Part shown: piece after piece, positions 56,775 through 64,000 of the stretch
Position numbering within the stretch: position 1 is the stretch's first letter
Layout: the number at the start of each line of letters is the position of its first letter
Assembly: GCF_900115095.1 (NCBI RefSeq)
Contig: NZ_FOVH01000002.1
Coordinates: 124,001-188,000 of the forward strand
Direction: 5' to 3'
Source: Actinomadura madurae
GTDB lineage: Bacteria > Actinomycetota > Actinomycetes > Streptosporangiales > Streptosporangiaceae
Length of the DNA stretch: 64,000 bases
Notes under the pieces: model-generated
Databases searched by the model: none
Told to the model about the DNA's origin: nothing
What the model saw: only the letters and a program-made list of their open reading frames with translations
Program-made: the position numbers and the translations under genes

Positions 56775-59700
56775 ATGACCGCGTTCCCCCGACTCCGTGC
56801 CCGCGGCCGACATGATCGTCACGTGTACCGCATGCTCGTGGTGTGCCTCGCGGTGCCGGCGCTCGTGGTGTCGGCGCTCCAGGGCCTCGCCGCCGCCCAG
56901 CCCGGATCCGCGCCGCCGTCCGACGTCTACACCTACCTGGACGATCCCGAGATGGTGGGGGAGGGGCAGGAGGCCCCGCACGCCGTCCTGCGGCCCTACG
57001 AGGACGCCCGACAGGCGGCCGGCGGGAAGGCTTCGCGCTGGACGAGATCGCTGGACGGCGACTGGCGCTTCGCTCTCGCCGACCGTCCCGCCGAGGTGCC
57101 GTCGGGTTTCTACGAGCAGGGCTACGACACGTCCGACTGGCGCAGGGTGAAGGTACCGCACACGTGGCAGAGCGACCGGCTCGACCACCCCATGTTCCGC
57201 AACATCCCGACCGAGGTGTGGCCGGACGACCCGCCGAAGACGCCCCGCGACATCAACCCGACCGGCGCGTACGTCAAGACGCTGAACGTGCCGGGGAACT
57301 GGGACGGACGCCGGACGTTCCTCCGCTTCGAAGGCGTCGTCAGCGCGTACTTCGTGTGGGTGAACGGCAGGTACGCCGGCTACGACCAGGGCGGCTACAC
57401 GCCCGCCGAGTTCGACGTCACCGACCTCGTGCACAAGGGCGCCAACACGGTCGCCGTCCAGGTGCACCGCTGGAGCTCCGGCTCCTACATGGAGGACGTC
57501 GACCAGTGGCGGTACAGCGGCATTTTCCGTTCCGTGTGGGCGTACTCCACGCCGAAGACGTACCTGCGTGACGCCACCATCACCACCGACCTGGACGGCG
57601 CCTACCGCAACGCCACGCTGAACGTCGGCCTCGTCGTGGGCAGCCGGGGCGGTCCCCAGGGCGAGCACACCGTCCGCGCCACCCTGGTCGATCCCGAAGG
57701 CCGGACGGTGCAGCGCTTCTCCGGCAGGACGTCCGTCACGGGCGACGGGACGTCCGTGCGGCTGACCGCACCGGTGACGAACCCGTCGAAATGGACGGAC
57801 GAGACGCCGAACGTGTACACGCTCGTCCTCGAACTCGCCGACGCGCGGGGCCGCGTCGTCCACACAACGGCCGAGACCCTCGGCTTCCGCGAGATCGAGG
57901 TGAAGGACCGGCAGGTCCTCGTCAACGGGAAGCGCATCCTCATCAAGGGCGTGAACCGGCCCGAGACCGATCCCGACACCGGACGGCACCAGACCCGCGC
58001 CCGCATGGAGTCGGACGTGGCGTTGATGAAGCGGTTCAACCTCAACGCCGTCCGGACCGCGCACTACCCGTCCGACCCCTACCTGTACGAGCTGGCCGAC
58101 CGGCGCGGCCTGTGGGTCGACGACGAGGTCGACATCGAGACCCACAACTGGGAGGACTGCGGCCGGACCGGGGACCAGGACTGCCTCGCCGACCGCCCCG
58201 AGTGGCAGAAGCCGTTCCTCGACCGGTTCAAGGCTATGCTTGCGCGCGACAAGAACCACCCGAGCGTCCTCATGTGGGACACCGGGAACGAGGCGGGGCT
58301 CGGCGCCGCCCACTACAAGATGGCGGACCACGCGCGCGCCACCGACCCGCCCCGCCCGCTGTACCACCAGTCGAACAGCCCGGACGGCGACGCGCCGTTC
58401 GCGGACGTGTGGGGGCCGCGCTACCCGACGCCCGCGCGCCTGGAGGCGCAGTCCGCCGCCACCACGAAGCCGATCATCATGGGCGAGTACGCCCACGCGA
58501 TGGGCAACAGCCTCGGCAACTTCCGCGAGTTCTGGGAGGTGATCCGCCGGCATCCGCAGACGCAGGGCGGGTTCATCTGGGACTGGGCCGAGGGCAATCC
58601 GCGGCACCCGCTCATCACCACGCCCGACGGTTCCGGCAACGGCATCCGGGCCTGGCTGCAGGGCCTGCCGAAGACCGTGGACGGCCACCGCGGCAAGGCC
58701 CTCTACTTCTCGGGCCTGGACGACTTCGTCGAGGTCTACCGCGACCGCCGCTTCGACCTCACCGGCACGTCCGTCACGCTGGACTCGTGGGTGAAGCCCG
58801 CCCGGCCGTGGACGGGCGACTTCACCATCATGGGGAAGGGCGACCACTCGTACGCGCTGAAGATGTCGAACGAGAACACGCTGGAGTTCTTCGTCCACAG
58901 CGGCACGTGGCGGACGGTCCGGGCGCCCGTCCCGGCGAACTGGTACGACACGTGGCACCGGGTCACCGGGACCTACGACGGGACGGCGATCCGGCTGTAC
59001 GTCGACGGCCGCGAGGCAGCGTCCGTGCCGTTCACAGGGAAGATCGACCGGTCGTCCGGGGACGTCAACATCGCCCGCAACTCCGAGACCATGCAGGACG
59101 GCTACCGGGGGCGGATGGCGCACGGCACGATCGACGAGGTCCGCATCTACGGCCGCGCGCTCACGGCGGACGAGCTGGGGTCGGGCGCCGACCCGAAGAA
59201 GGACGCCATCCTCGCCCTGGACTTCGACCGCTTCGACACCAGGGGCTCGTTCCTGTCGAGCGGCGAGAGCCTGTCCGGGGATGACGGGCTCGTCGGCTCC
59301 GACCGGTACGTCCAGCCGGAGACGGCCCAGCTGACGTGGGTGCAGTCGCCGTTCCGCGTGACCCGGGCCGGTGACGGGACGGTGTCCGTCTCCAGCGAGC
59401 GGGTCTTCGCCACGAGCCCCGTCCAGATGCGCTGGCGGTACACCGAGGGCGCCCGGACGCTCTCCTCGGGCAGGTCGTCGGTGAAACTGCCGCCTGGTGG
59501 CTCAAGCGAAGTGGAAATCCCCGCGCCTCCCACCAATCCGTCGAATGCCGAACGGTGGCTGACGGTGGAGCCCGTGGAGAATGGCCGCGCGACAGGATTC
59601 GGCCAATTCTCGGTGGGCGGCACGGAGGTCCCCGGAATAAAGAAGAAAGCCACCGGCGAAGTGAAGAGCGAAGACAACGGAAAGGAAATCATCGTCACCG

Positions 59701-60563
59701 GCAAGGGTTTCCGGTACGTCTTCGACAAGGCCAAGGGCACGATGACGTCCATGCGCGCCGGCGGGCGGGAACTGCTCCGCACCGGACCGGAACTCGACGT
59801 GTGGCGTCCCCCGATCAGCAACGAGACCTACACCTGGGGGCGCGCCGAGGGCGAGGACTGGCGCGGGCTCGGCCTCGACCGGCTCGCCACCACACCGACC
59901 GGCGTCACCGTCACCGGCGGCGAGCGCGTGACGGTCGAGATCGCCGCGAGGACGGCCGCGCCCGACCATCCCGACGCCTGGTTCGACCAGACCGCCACCT
60001 ATGCCGTCGACGGCGCCGGACGGATCGAACTGACGCATCAGGTCGTCCCGCAAGGCCAGGTCAGAAGCCTGCCCTACCTGGCCCGCGTCGGCTACACGCT
60101 CAAGGTGCCCGACCGGTACAAGCGGTTCGCCTGGTACGGGCGCGGCCCCGTCGGCAACTACAACGACCGCAAGGACGGCACGCCCATGGGGGTGTGGTCG
60201 TCCACGGTCGACGAGCAGTACGTCTCGTACTACCGGCCCCAGGACTACGGCAACCACGACGACGTCCGCTGGACGATGCTGACCGACGGCCGCTCCGGTC
60301 TGCTGGCCGCCGGGCTGGACGGAACCATCGAGGCGAGCGTCACGCCGTACGACGACCTCGACCGCGCGCTCTACCCCTTCGCCCGCGTACGGAACCCAGG
60401 CTGGAACACCCTCCATATCGACCACTCGGTCACCGGAGTGGGCGACACGCCCAACCCGGTCCGGCCCGAATACCAGACCCGTCCGGATCGCACTTATACC
60501 TACAAGACGCTTTTGTCTCCTCTGACGCGGGCAGAGATCAATACGCTGCGTTCCGCGAAATGA
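56775..60563 (+). CDS. Secreted GH2 beta-galactosidase with inserted LamG domain
   Basis: The 1262-residue enzyme has a signal peptide (MLVVCLAVPALVVSALQGLAAAQ), GH2 sugar-binding and Ig-like domains (residues 80-385), a TIM barrel with acid/base Glu in WDTGNEAG near residue 500 and nucleophile Glu in IMGEYAHAMGNS near residue 570. Residues 640-790 form a LamG/concanavalin-like domain (GKALYFSGLDDFVEV to IDEVRIYGRALTADEL). A C-terminal Bgal_small domain follows. It cleaves beta-galactosides outside the cell; the LamG part probably binds a polymer. Confidence 0.9.
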   Translation: MTAFPRLRARGRHDRHVYRMLVVCLAVPALVVSALQGLAAAQPGSAPPSDVYTYLDDPEMVGEGQEAPHAVLRPYEDARQAAGGKASRWTRSLDGDWRFALADRPAEVPSGFYEQGYDTSDWRRVKVPHTWQSDRLDHPMFRNIPTEVWPDDPPKTPRDINPTGAYVKTLNVPGNWDGRRTFLRFEGVVSAYFVWVNGRYAGYDQGGYTPAEFDVTDLVHKGANTVAVQVHRWSSGSYMEDVDQWRYSGIFRSVWAYSTPKTYLRDATITTDLDGAYRNATLNVGLVVGSRGGPQGEHTVRATLVDPEGRTVQRFSGRTSVTGDGTSVRLTAPVTNPSKWTDETPNVYTLVLELADARGRVVHTTAETLGFREIEVKDRQVLVNGKRILIKGVNRPETDPDTGRHQTRARMESDVALMKRFNLNAVRTAHYPSDPYLYELADRRGLWVDDEVDIETHNWEDCGRTGDQDCLADRPEWQKPFLDRFKAMLARDKNHPSVLMWDTGNEAGLGAAHYKMADHARATDPPRPLYHQSNSPDGDAPFADVWGPRYPTPARLEAQSAATTKPIIMGEYAHAMGNSLGNFREFWEVIRRHPQTQGGFIWDWAEGNPRHPLITTPDGSGNGIRAWLQGLPKTVDGHRGKALYFSGLDDFVEVYRDRRFDLTGTSVTLDSWVKPARPWTGDFTIMGKGDHSYALKMSNENTLEFFVHSGTWRTVRAPVPANWYDTWHRVTGTYDGTAIRLYVDGREAASVPFTGKIDRSSGDVNIARNSETMQDGYRGRMAHGTIDEVRIYGRALTADELGSGADPKKDAILALDFDRFDTRGSFLSSGESLSGDDGLVGSDRYVQPETAQLTWVQSPFRVTRAGDGTVSVSSERVFATSPVQMRWRYTEGARTLSSGRSSVKLPPGGSSEVEIPAPPTNPSNAERWLTVEPVENGRATGFGQFSVGGTEVPGIKKKATGEVKSEDNGKEIIVTGKGFRYVFDKAKGTMTSMRAGGRELLRTGPELDVWRPPISNETYTWGRAEGEDWRGLGLDRLATTPTGVTVTGGERVTVEIAARTAAPDHPDAWFDQTATYAVDGAGRIELTHQVVPQGQVRSLPYLARVGYTLKVPDRYKRFAWYGRGPVGNYNDRKDGTPMGVWSSTVDEQYVSYYRPQDYGNHDDVRWTMLTDGRSGLLAAGLDGTIEASVTPYDDLDRALYPFARVRNPGWNTLHIDHSVTGVGDTPNPVRPEYQTRPDRTYTYKTLLSPLTRAEINTLRSAK

Positions 60564-60642
60564 CGCTCCGTCCTGTCGGTGGGGCGCTGTAGGGTCCCGG
60601 TGTACGGGTGAGCGGGGACCGAACAAGACGGACGGGAGAGAC

Positions 60643-60951
60643 ATGAGCGCAGAACCACTCGAACCGCCCCTGCCGCCTCCGGGCCGGGTCCACCGGGTCC
60701 CGAGGACGATCGGGGGGATCAGCGACTGGCTGCCCGAGGAGAAGCGGGAGCGTTTCCTCGAAGAGGTCATGGCCGCCAAGGAGGAGGAGGACTACAAGGA
60801 GGTTCTCGACAGCTGGTGGGCCGAGGCCCATCTGGCTCAGGACCCTTACCGCGAGGAGCGTCGGCGCCGGGCGATGTGCGCTGACAGGAGCGAATTGGTT
60901 TCCCTGGAGGACCTCAGGCGCCGGTGGTTTCCGGAGGCCAACGCCACGTGA
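60643..60951 (+). CDS. DUF6247-like antitoxin candidate
   Basis: The 102-residue protein has a Pro-rich start, a helical middle (LPEEKRERFLEEVMAAKEEED) and the pattern of DUF6247 proteins, which pair with small RelE/ParE-like partners. It overlaps the next gene by GTGA, as in toxin-antitoxin operons where the antitoxin comes first. The assignment is by pattern and position. Confidence 0.6.
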   Translation: MSAEPLEPPLPPPGRVHRVPRTIGGISDWLPEEKRERFLEEVMAAKEEEDYKEVLDSWWAEAHLAQDPYREERRRRAMCADRSELVSLEDLRRRWFPEANAT

Positions 60952-61235
60952 CCGCGGGCAGAAGTGGTTGGACGGTCTTCTGCGTTCCAGAGGCGTCCGA
61001 TGCCATCGAGTGCATGCCGACTTCGCTGAAGAACTGCATGATCAAGTTTTTCTGCGACTTCGCGTTCGCAGCCGGAACGGCGATCAGCTCGGGAGATCGT
61101 CCGCCGGGTGAGCCGCAGGACGACGCTGGTGTCGCGTACAGCATGGTGGTCGATGGCGCCTCAGTGTTCTTCGACTACCTGGTGCTCGCCGATATCCAGG
61201 AGTTCCGCATCACGCGGCTGGTGTGGCTCGGGTGA
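60948..61235 (+). CDS. RelE/ParE-like toxin candidate
   Basis: The 95-residue protein starts at GTG 60948. It shows the order of a RelE/ParE fold: helix FFCDFAFAAGTAIS, then strands AYSMVVDGASVFFDYLVL and FRITRLVWLG. Catalytic residues are not evident. If a toxin, it could act as an mRNA interferase. Confidence 0.55.
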   Translation: MTAGRSGWTVFCVPEASDAIECMPTSLKNCMIKFFCDFAFAAGTAISSGDRPPGEPQDDAGVAYSMVVDGASVFFDYLVLADIQEFRITRLVWLG

Positions 61236-61256
61236 CCGAGCGGCCAGGGGCCGGGC

Positions 61257-62360
61257 TTACAGAGGAGTGTTGAAAGCCCATCCCCTGGCCAGCAGGGCGT
61301 CGGTCGCCTCCACCGCGGTGGCCAGGCGGTGGTCGTGGGGGCCGGTCACGGTGAGGTGCGGCAGGCCCCGCCTCTTGAGCTCGTCGGTGAAGCGTCCCGA
61401 CATCCACAGTCTGATCGACTCGCCGTCCCGCCAGCCGTCCTGCTCGAACGGGACGCCCTCCGGATCGGTCAGGATCCACAGGTCGTGCCGGACGCGCGAG
61501 TGAACGGCCTCGACCTCGGGGGCCGGAGCGCCGAGATACCGCTCGTGCCAGAGGGCCGTGGCGAACGCGTCCGTGTCGCAGACCAGCAGCGGTGAACCCG
61601 ACCGGGCCGCCGCGTCCTCCAGGGCCGCGTGGCGCTCGGCGATCCGGGTGAACTCGGCCGACTCCCACAGGAGGTCGTCCAGCCACAGCGACGGATCGCC
61701 CGACTCCCGGCGCGCGGCGGCCAGCTTCTCCTCGGTGTACGTCCGGCCGTACTCCGGCGCCCACCGGGTCGCGGCCCAGACGCCGCCCCGCTCCGCGTAG
61801 TGGGCCGCGAGGGCGCGGGCCAGCGTCGTCGTCCCCGTCGACTCGGCGCCCACCACCACGACCCGGCGCGCCAGGTACGCCCGGACGGGCGGCGCGAGGA
61901 ACTCCCAGTTCCCCACGGGATCGTCCCGGACGGCCGTGCCGCTGACCGGGAAGCGGCCGCGCGGCGGGTCGACCGCGACATGGACGGCGGAGAACCGCTC
62001 CGCCAGCTCCGGCCCGTACTCCTCCGAGCTGAACACCGCGTCCACCGGCGGGACGGACACGCCGAGACCCGACCGCATCGCGAGTCCCGCCCGGAACGCC
62101 ATGACGTGCGTCGACCAGAGCTCGTCCGAGCCGTAGTCGATCTCGGCGTCGTCCACCACCGGGAAGACCTCCACGTGCGGCTGCGGGTGGGCCTCCCGCA
62201 GCCAGGCCGTCCGCAGCGCGAGCGGGATGCTCTCCACGGTCGACGCCGCGACCACCACGCTCACCCGCGCGCAGGCCGCCGCGGCCGTGTCGACCAGGTG
62301 CCGATGGCCGGCGTGCGGCGGATAGAACTTGCCGATGACGAGGCCGTGCGCGTACCTCAT
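61257..62360 (-). CDS. nadR: NadR: NMN adenylyltransferase and ribosylnicotinamide kinase
   Basis: The 367-residue protein has an N-terminal nucleotidyltransferase (LVIGKFYPPHAGH and a PVSGTAVR motif matching ISGTxVR) and a C-terminal kinase with P-loop GAESTGTTTLA near residue 175. It lacks the HTH of enteric NadR. ATG 62360 follows AAGGA; ATG 62378 overlaps the pnuC stop and is the alternative. With PnuC it makes NAD from nicotinamide riboside. Confidence 0.88.
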   Translation of the reverse strand: MRYAHGLVIGKFYPPHAGHRHLVDTAAAACARVSVVVAASTVESIPLALRTAWLREAHPQPHVEVFPVVDDAEIDYGSDELWSTHVMAFRAGLAMRSGLGVSVPPVDAVFSSEEYGPELAERFSAVHVAVDPPRGRFPVSGTAVRDDPVGNWEFLAPPVRAYLARRVVVVGAESTGTTTLARALAAHYAERGGVWAATRWAPEYGRTYTEEKLAAARRESGDPSLWLDDLLWESAEFTRIAERHAALEDAAARSGSPLLVCDTDAFATALWHERYLGAPAPEVEAVHSRVRHDLWILTDPEGVPFEQDGWRDGESIRLWMSGRFTDELKRRGLPHLTVTGPHDHRLATAVEATDALLARGWAFNTPL

Positions 62361-62374
62361 GCGGGCCGCGTCCT

Positions 62375-63025
62375 TCATGCGGGTACTGCCGCCGGGCTCG
62401 CGGCCTGGGAGCGCAGGTCGCGCCGCCAGGCGAGCAGCCCGAACACGCACAGGGTCAGGAAGATGACGTAGAGGGCGCTCGTGAGCTTGAGGTCCTTGTA
62501 GAAGTACAGCGGGATGTAGACGAGGTCGGCGGTGATCCAGAGCCACCACGACTCCAGCAGCTTCCGCGACTGCCCGTAGACGGCCATGAGGGAGATGGCC
62601 GTGGTCAGGGCGTCCCAGAACGGCACGGTCGAGTCCGTCCACGCCGACAGCGCCCAGGTCAGGAACGCGGTGCCCGCCGCGCCCGCCGCGACGAGGGCCG
62701 CCCACTCGCCCCGCCGCGTGCGCCGCACCTGGAGCCGGTCGCGGCCGTCCCCGCCGTACAGCCACACCCACCACCCGTACAGCTGCAGCGCGACGTAGAC
62801 GACCTGCAGCCCGGAGTCGGCGTAGAGGCCGCCGTCCAGGAACACCAGCCCGAGCAGGATCACGTTGGCGATGCCGATCGGCCAGTTCAGGATGTTCTGC
62901 CGGACGACGAGCCACACGTTGACCGCGCCGGTCGCGAAGCCGAGCAGCTCCGCCCACGTGGTGGGGACATCCCCGAGATGGAAGGCGGGATCGAGCAGCG
63001 GACCCAGCGGGACGTTCACCGACAT
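62375..63025 (-). CDS. pnuC: PnuC nicotinamide riboside transporter
   Basis: The 216-residue protein has about seven membrane segments and PnuC motifs: NWPIGIANVILLGLVF near residue 50 and ESWWLWITADLVYIPLYFYKDL near the end. ATG 63025 is preferred over GTG 63040. It is coupled to nadR. Together they form a complete uptake-and-conversion route to NAD. Confidence 0.9.
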   Translation of the reverse strand: MSVNVPLGPLLDPAFHLGDVPTTWAELLGFATGAVNVWLVVRQNILNWPIGIANVILLGLVFLDGGLYADSGLQVVYVALQLYGWWVWLYGGDGRDRLQVRRTRRGEWAALVAAGAAGTAFLTWALSAWTDSTVPFWDALTTAISLMAVYGQSRKLLESWWLWITADLVYIPLYFYKDLKLTSALYVIFLTLCVFGLLAWRRDLRSQAASPAAVPA

Positions 63026-63065
63026 GCCCGCAATGATCACATATCGTCAGAAGGACGACAAGTGG

Positions 63066-63800
63066 TCAGGTGGCGCTGAGCAGGACGAGCGGTGTCGTGG
63101 TCGGCTGCGCGGAGCCGCCGGCCGGTTCGACGGTGACGCCCAGCTTGTCCGACGGGCGCCACGTCCCGGCGACGACCGGACGGCTCCGGTCGCCCGGGAG
63201 CAGGCCCGCCGAGCGGGGACCGGCCGCGTCGATCAGCCACAGCTGGTACGCCTGCGAGGACGGCAGCGTCCGCAGCCCCGAGGACGCCACGACCACCCGG
63301 CCGCGCGACGCGGACGCCACGATCGTCACCGTCCCGCCGCCCGCGGCCCGGCCCGTAGCCGACCGCGCGTCGGGCGCCGACAGCACGGACGCCACGTCCC
63401 GGTAGGCGGCCTCCGACCGCTCCACCTTCTGCCGCTCGTTGATCGCCACCCCGACCGACGCCGCCGTCACCAGGCACGCCGCGGCGGCGAGCCCGGCGGC
63501 GGCCGCGCGGCGCCATCGCCGCGGCCGGAGCGGCCGCACGGCGGCCTCCCGGCGCGCCGGGGCGGGCGGCAGCTGCCGGACGTTGCGGATGTCGGCCATG
63601 ACCTGGGCGCGCAGCCGCGGCGGGGGCGCCTCGGCGACCGCCATTCCCAGCCGGGCCGTCGTCGCCCGGAACTCGCGCAGCTCGGTCTCGCAGGTCTCGC
63701 ACCCGGCGAGATGCGACTCGAACAGCCGCCGCTCCTCCGCGTCGTCGATCGCGTCTAGCGCGTACGCGCCGGCGAGGGCGTGCAGGTCGTACGCCGTCAT
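63066..63800 (-). CDS. RskA-like anti-sigma factor
   Basis: The 244-residue protein has a cytoplasmic zinc-finger-like domain (HLAGCETCETEL near residue 30), one membrane helix (AAAAGLAAAACLVTAASVGVAI, near residue 110) and an extracytoplasmic RskA domain with VVVASSGLRTLP and YQLWLIDAAGP. It binds and holds the sigma factor encoded just upstream, with ATGA overlap. Release probably involves membrane proteolysis as in SigK/RskA. Confidence 0.87.
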   Translation of the reverse strand: MTAYDLHALAGAYALDAIDDAEERRLFESHLAGCETCETELREFRATTARLGMAVAEAPPPRLRAQVMADIRNVRQLPPAPARREAAVRPLRPRRWRRAAAAGLAAAACLVTAASVGVAINERQKVERSEAAYRDVASVLSAPDARSATGRAAGGGTVTIVASASRGRVVVASSGLRTLPSSQAYQLWLIDAAGPRSAGLLPGDRSRPVVAGTWRPSDKLGVTVEPAGGSAQPTTTPLVLLSAT

Positions 63801-64000
63801 CGTTCCACCCCCAGGCAGTCGCGCAGGCGGATGATGCCGTCGCGCATCCGGGTCCGCACCGTGTTCGGCGGGGCCCCGACCAGCTCGGCGACCTCGCGGT
63901 AGGAGTGCCCGCCGTAGTAGGCGAGCGTCACCGACTCGCGCTGCAGGTGCGTCAGCGTGCCGAGGCAGCGCCGCACCCGCTCGTGCTCCAGCCGCGCCTC
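63797..64000 (-). CDS. ECF sigma factor, SigK-like, cut by the window end
   Basis: The last 67 residues are visible. They form region 4: LTHLQRESVTLAYYGGHSYREVAELVG, then VRTRMRDGIIRLRDCL. Its stop overlaps the start of the anti-sigma gene. The start lies beyond base 64000. Confidence 0.85.
   Translation of the reverse strand, partial: EARLEHERVRRCLGTLTHLQRESVTLAYYGGHSYREVAELVGAPPNTVRTRMRDGIIRLRDCLGVER

Noticed and set aside
56145..59123. Long minus-strand open frame opposite the GH2 gene
   Set aside because: The plus strand encodes a complete GH2 enzyme with catalytic motifs; the antisense frame shows no domain.

Overview
The window is high-GC DNA typical of a filamentous actinomycete. GTG starts are common, genes often overlap by an ATGA or GTGA, and the gene families (DUF3159, DUF3152, DUF1906, DUF2637, Eis, RskA, F420-type LLM enzymes, an OB-fold protein beside TrkA pairs) are actinobacterial. 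The overall look fits Streptosporangiales, perhaps an Actinomadura relative; that placement is inference. It was read by eye and no database was searched.

Chromosomal left part (1-33.3 kb). A lipid II flippase gene (murJ) and a DHA2 exporter come first. Then comes a conserved block of OB-fold protein, DUF3159, two TrkA subunits, an APC permease and an m5U RNA methyltransferase. Two regulator/exporter pairs (TetR with MFS) have recognisable palindromic operators. Between and after them lie an Eis-type acetyltransferase, a DUF1906 protein, a secreted His/Lys-rich protein and an LLM oxidoreductase. At 19.3-25.2 kb lie a bacterial-type poly(ADP-ribose) glycohydrolase, a DUF3152 metzincin-like protein and the Hen1-Pnkp RNA repair operon. 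Next are an Lrp/acyl-CoA ligase/phosphotransferase operon, an MFS gene and a manA-ROK sugar pair.

Mobile element (about 34.34-48.18 kb). A 37-bp perfect direct repeat brackets a 13.8-kb element of AICE type (actinomycete integrative and conjugative element). It carries a tyrosine integrase, Xis, an FtsK-like TraB, DUF2637 (SpdB-like), an HD protein, a double-winged-helix GntR regulator, two paralogous HTH-DUF5919 regulators and a Pif-like Nudix protein. Two AT-richer cargo segments are inserted in it: a two-gene module with an HExxH protein, and a DUF4238 protein facing a PD-(D/E)XK nuclease. The same 20-bp tandem operator lies at matching positions before the integrase and one DUF5919 gene. 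No replication initiator was recognised. Just left of the element is a decayed copy of its own right end, which suggests repeated insertion at one site.

Right part (48.2-64 kb). A sigma region-4 fragment, a LysR/SDR pair and a compact four-tRNA array follow. The array is preceded by a 19-codon ORF, a hairpin and an intrinsic terminator ending 7 nt before the first tRNA, which looks like an attenuator. A sugar locus follows: GH3, an orphan solute-binding protein, a Gfo/Idh oxidoreductase, a ROK repressor and a GH2 beta-galactosidase with an inserted LamG domain. Then come a probable toxin-antitoxin pair, nadR-pnuC for NAD salvage, and an RskA-type anti-sigma factor with its ECF sigma factor cut by the window edge.

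The strongest candidates for something undescribed are the attenuator-like tRNA array (50.3-50.8 kb) and the HExxH two-gene module (40.2-42.0 kb).
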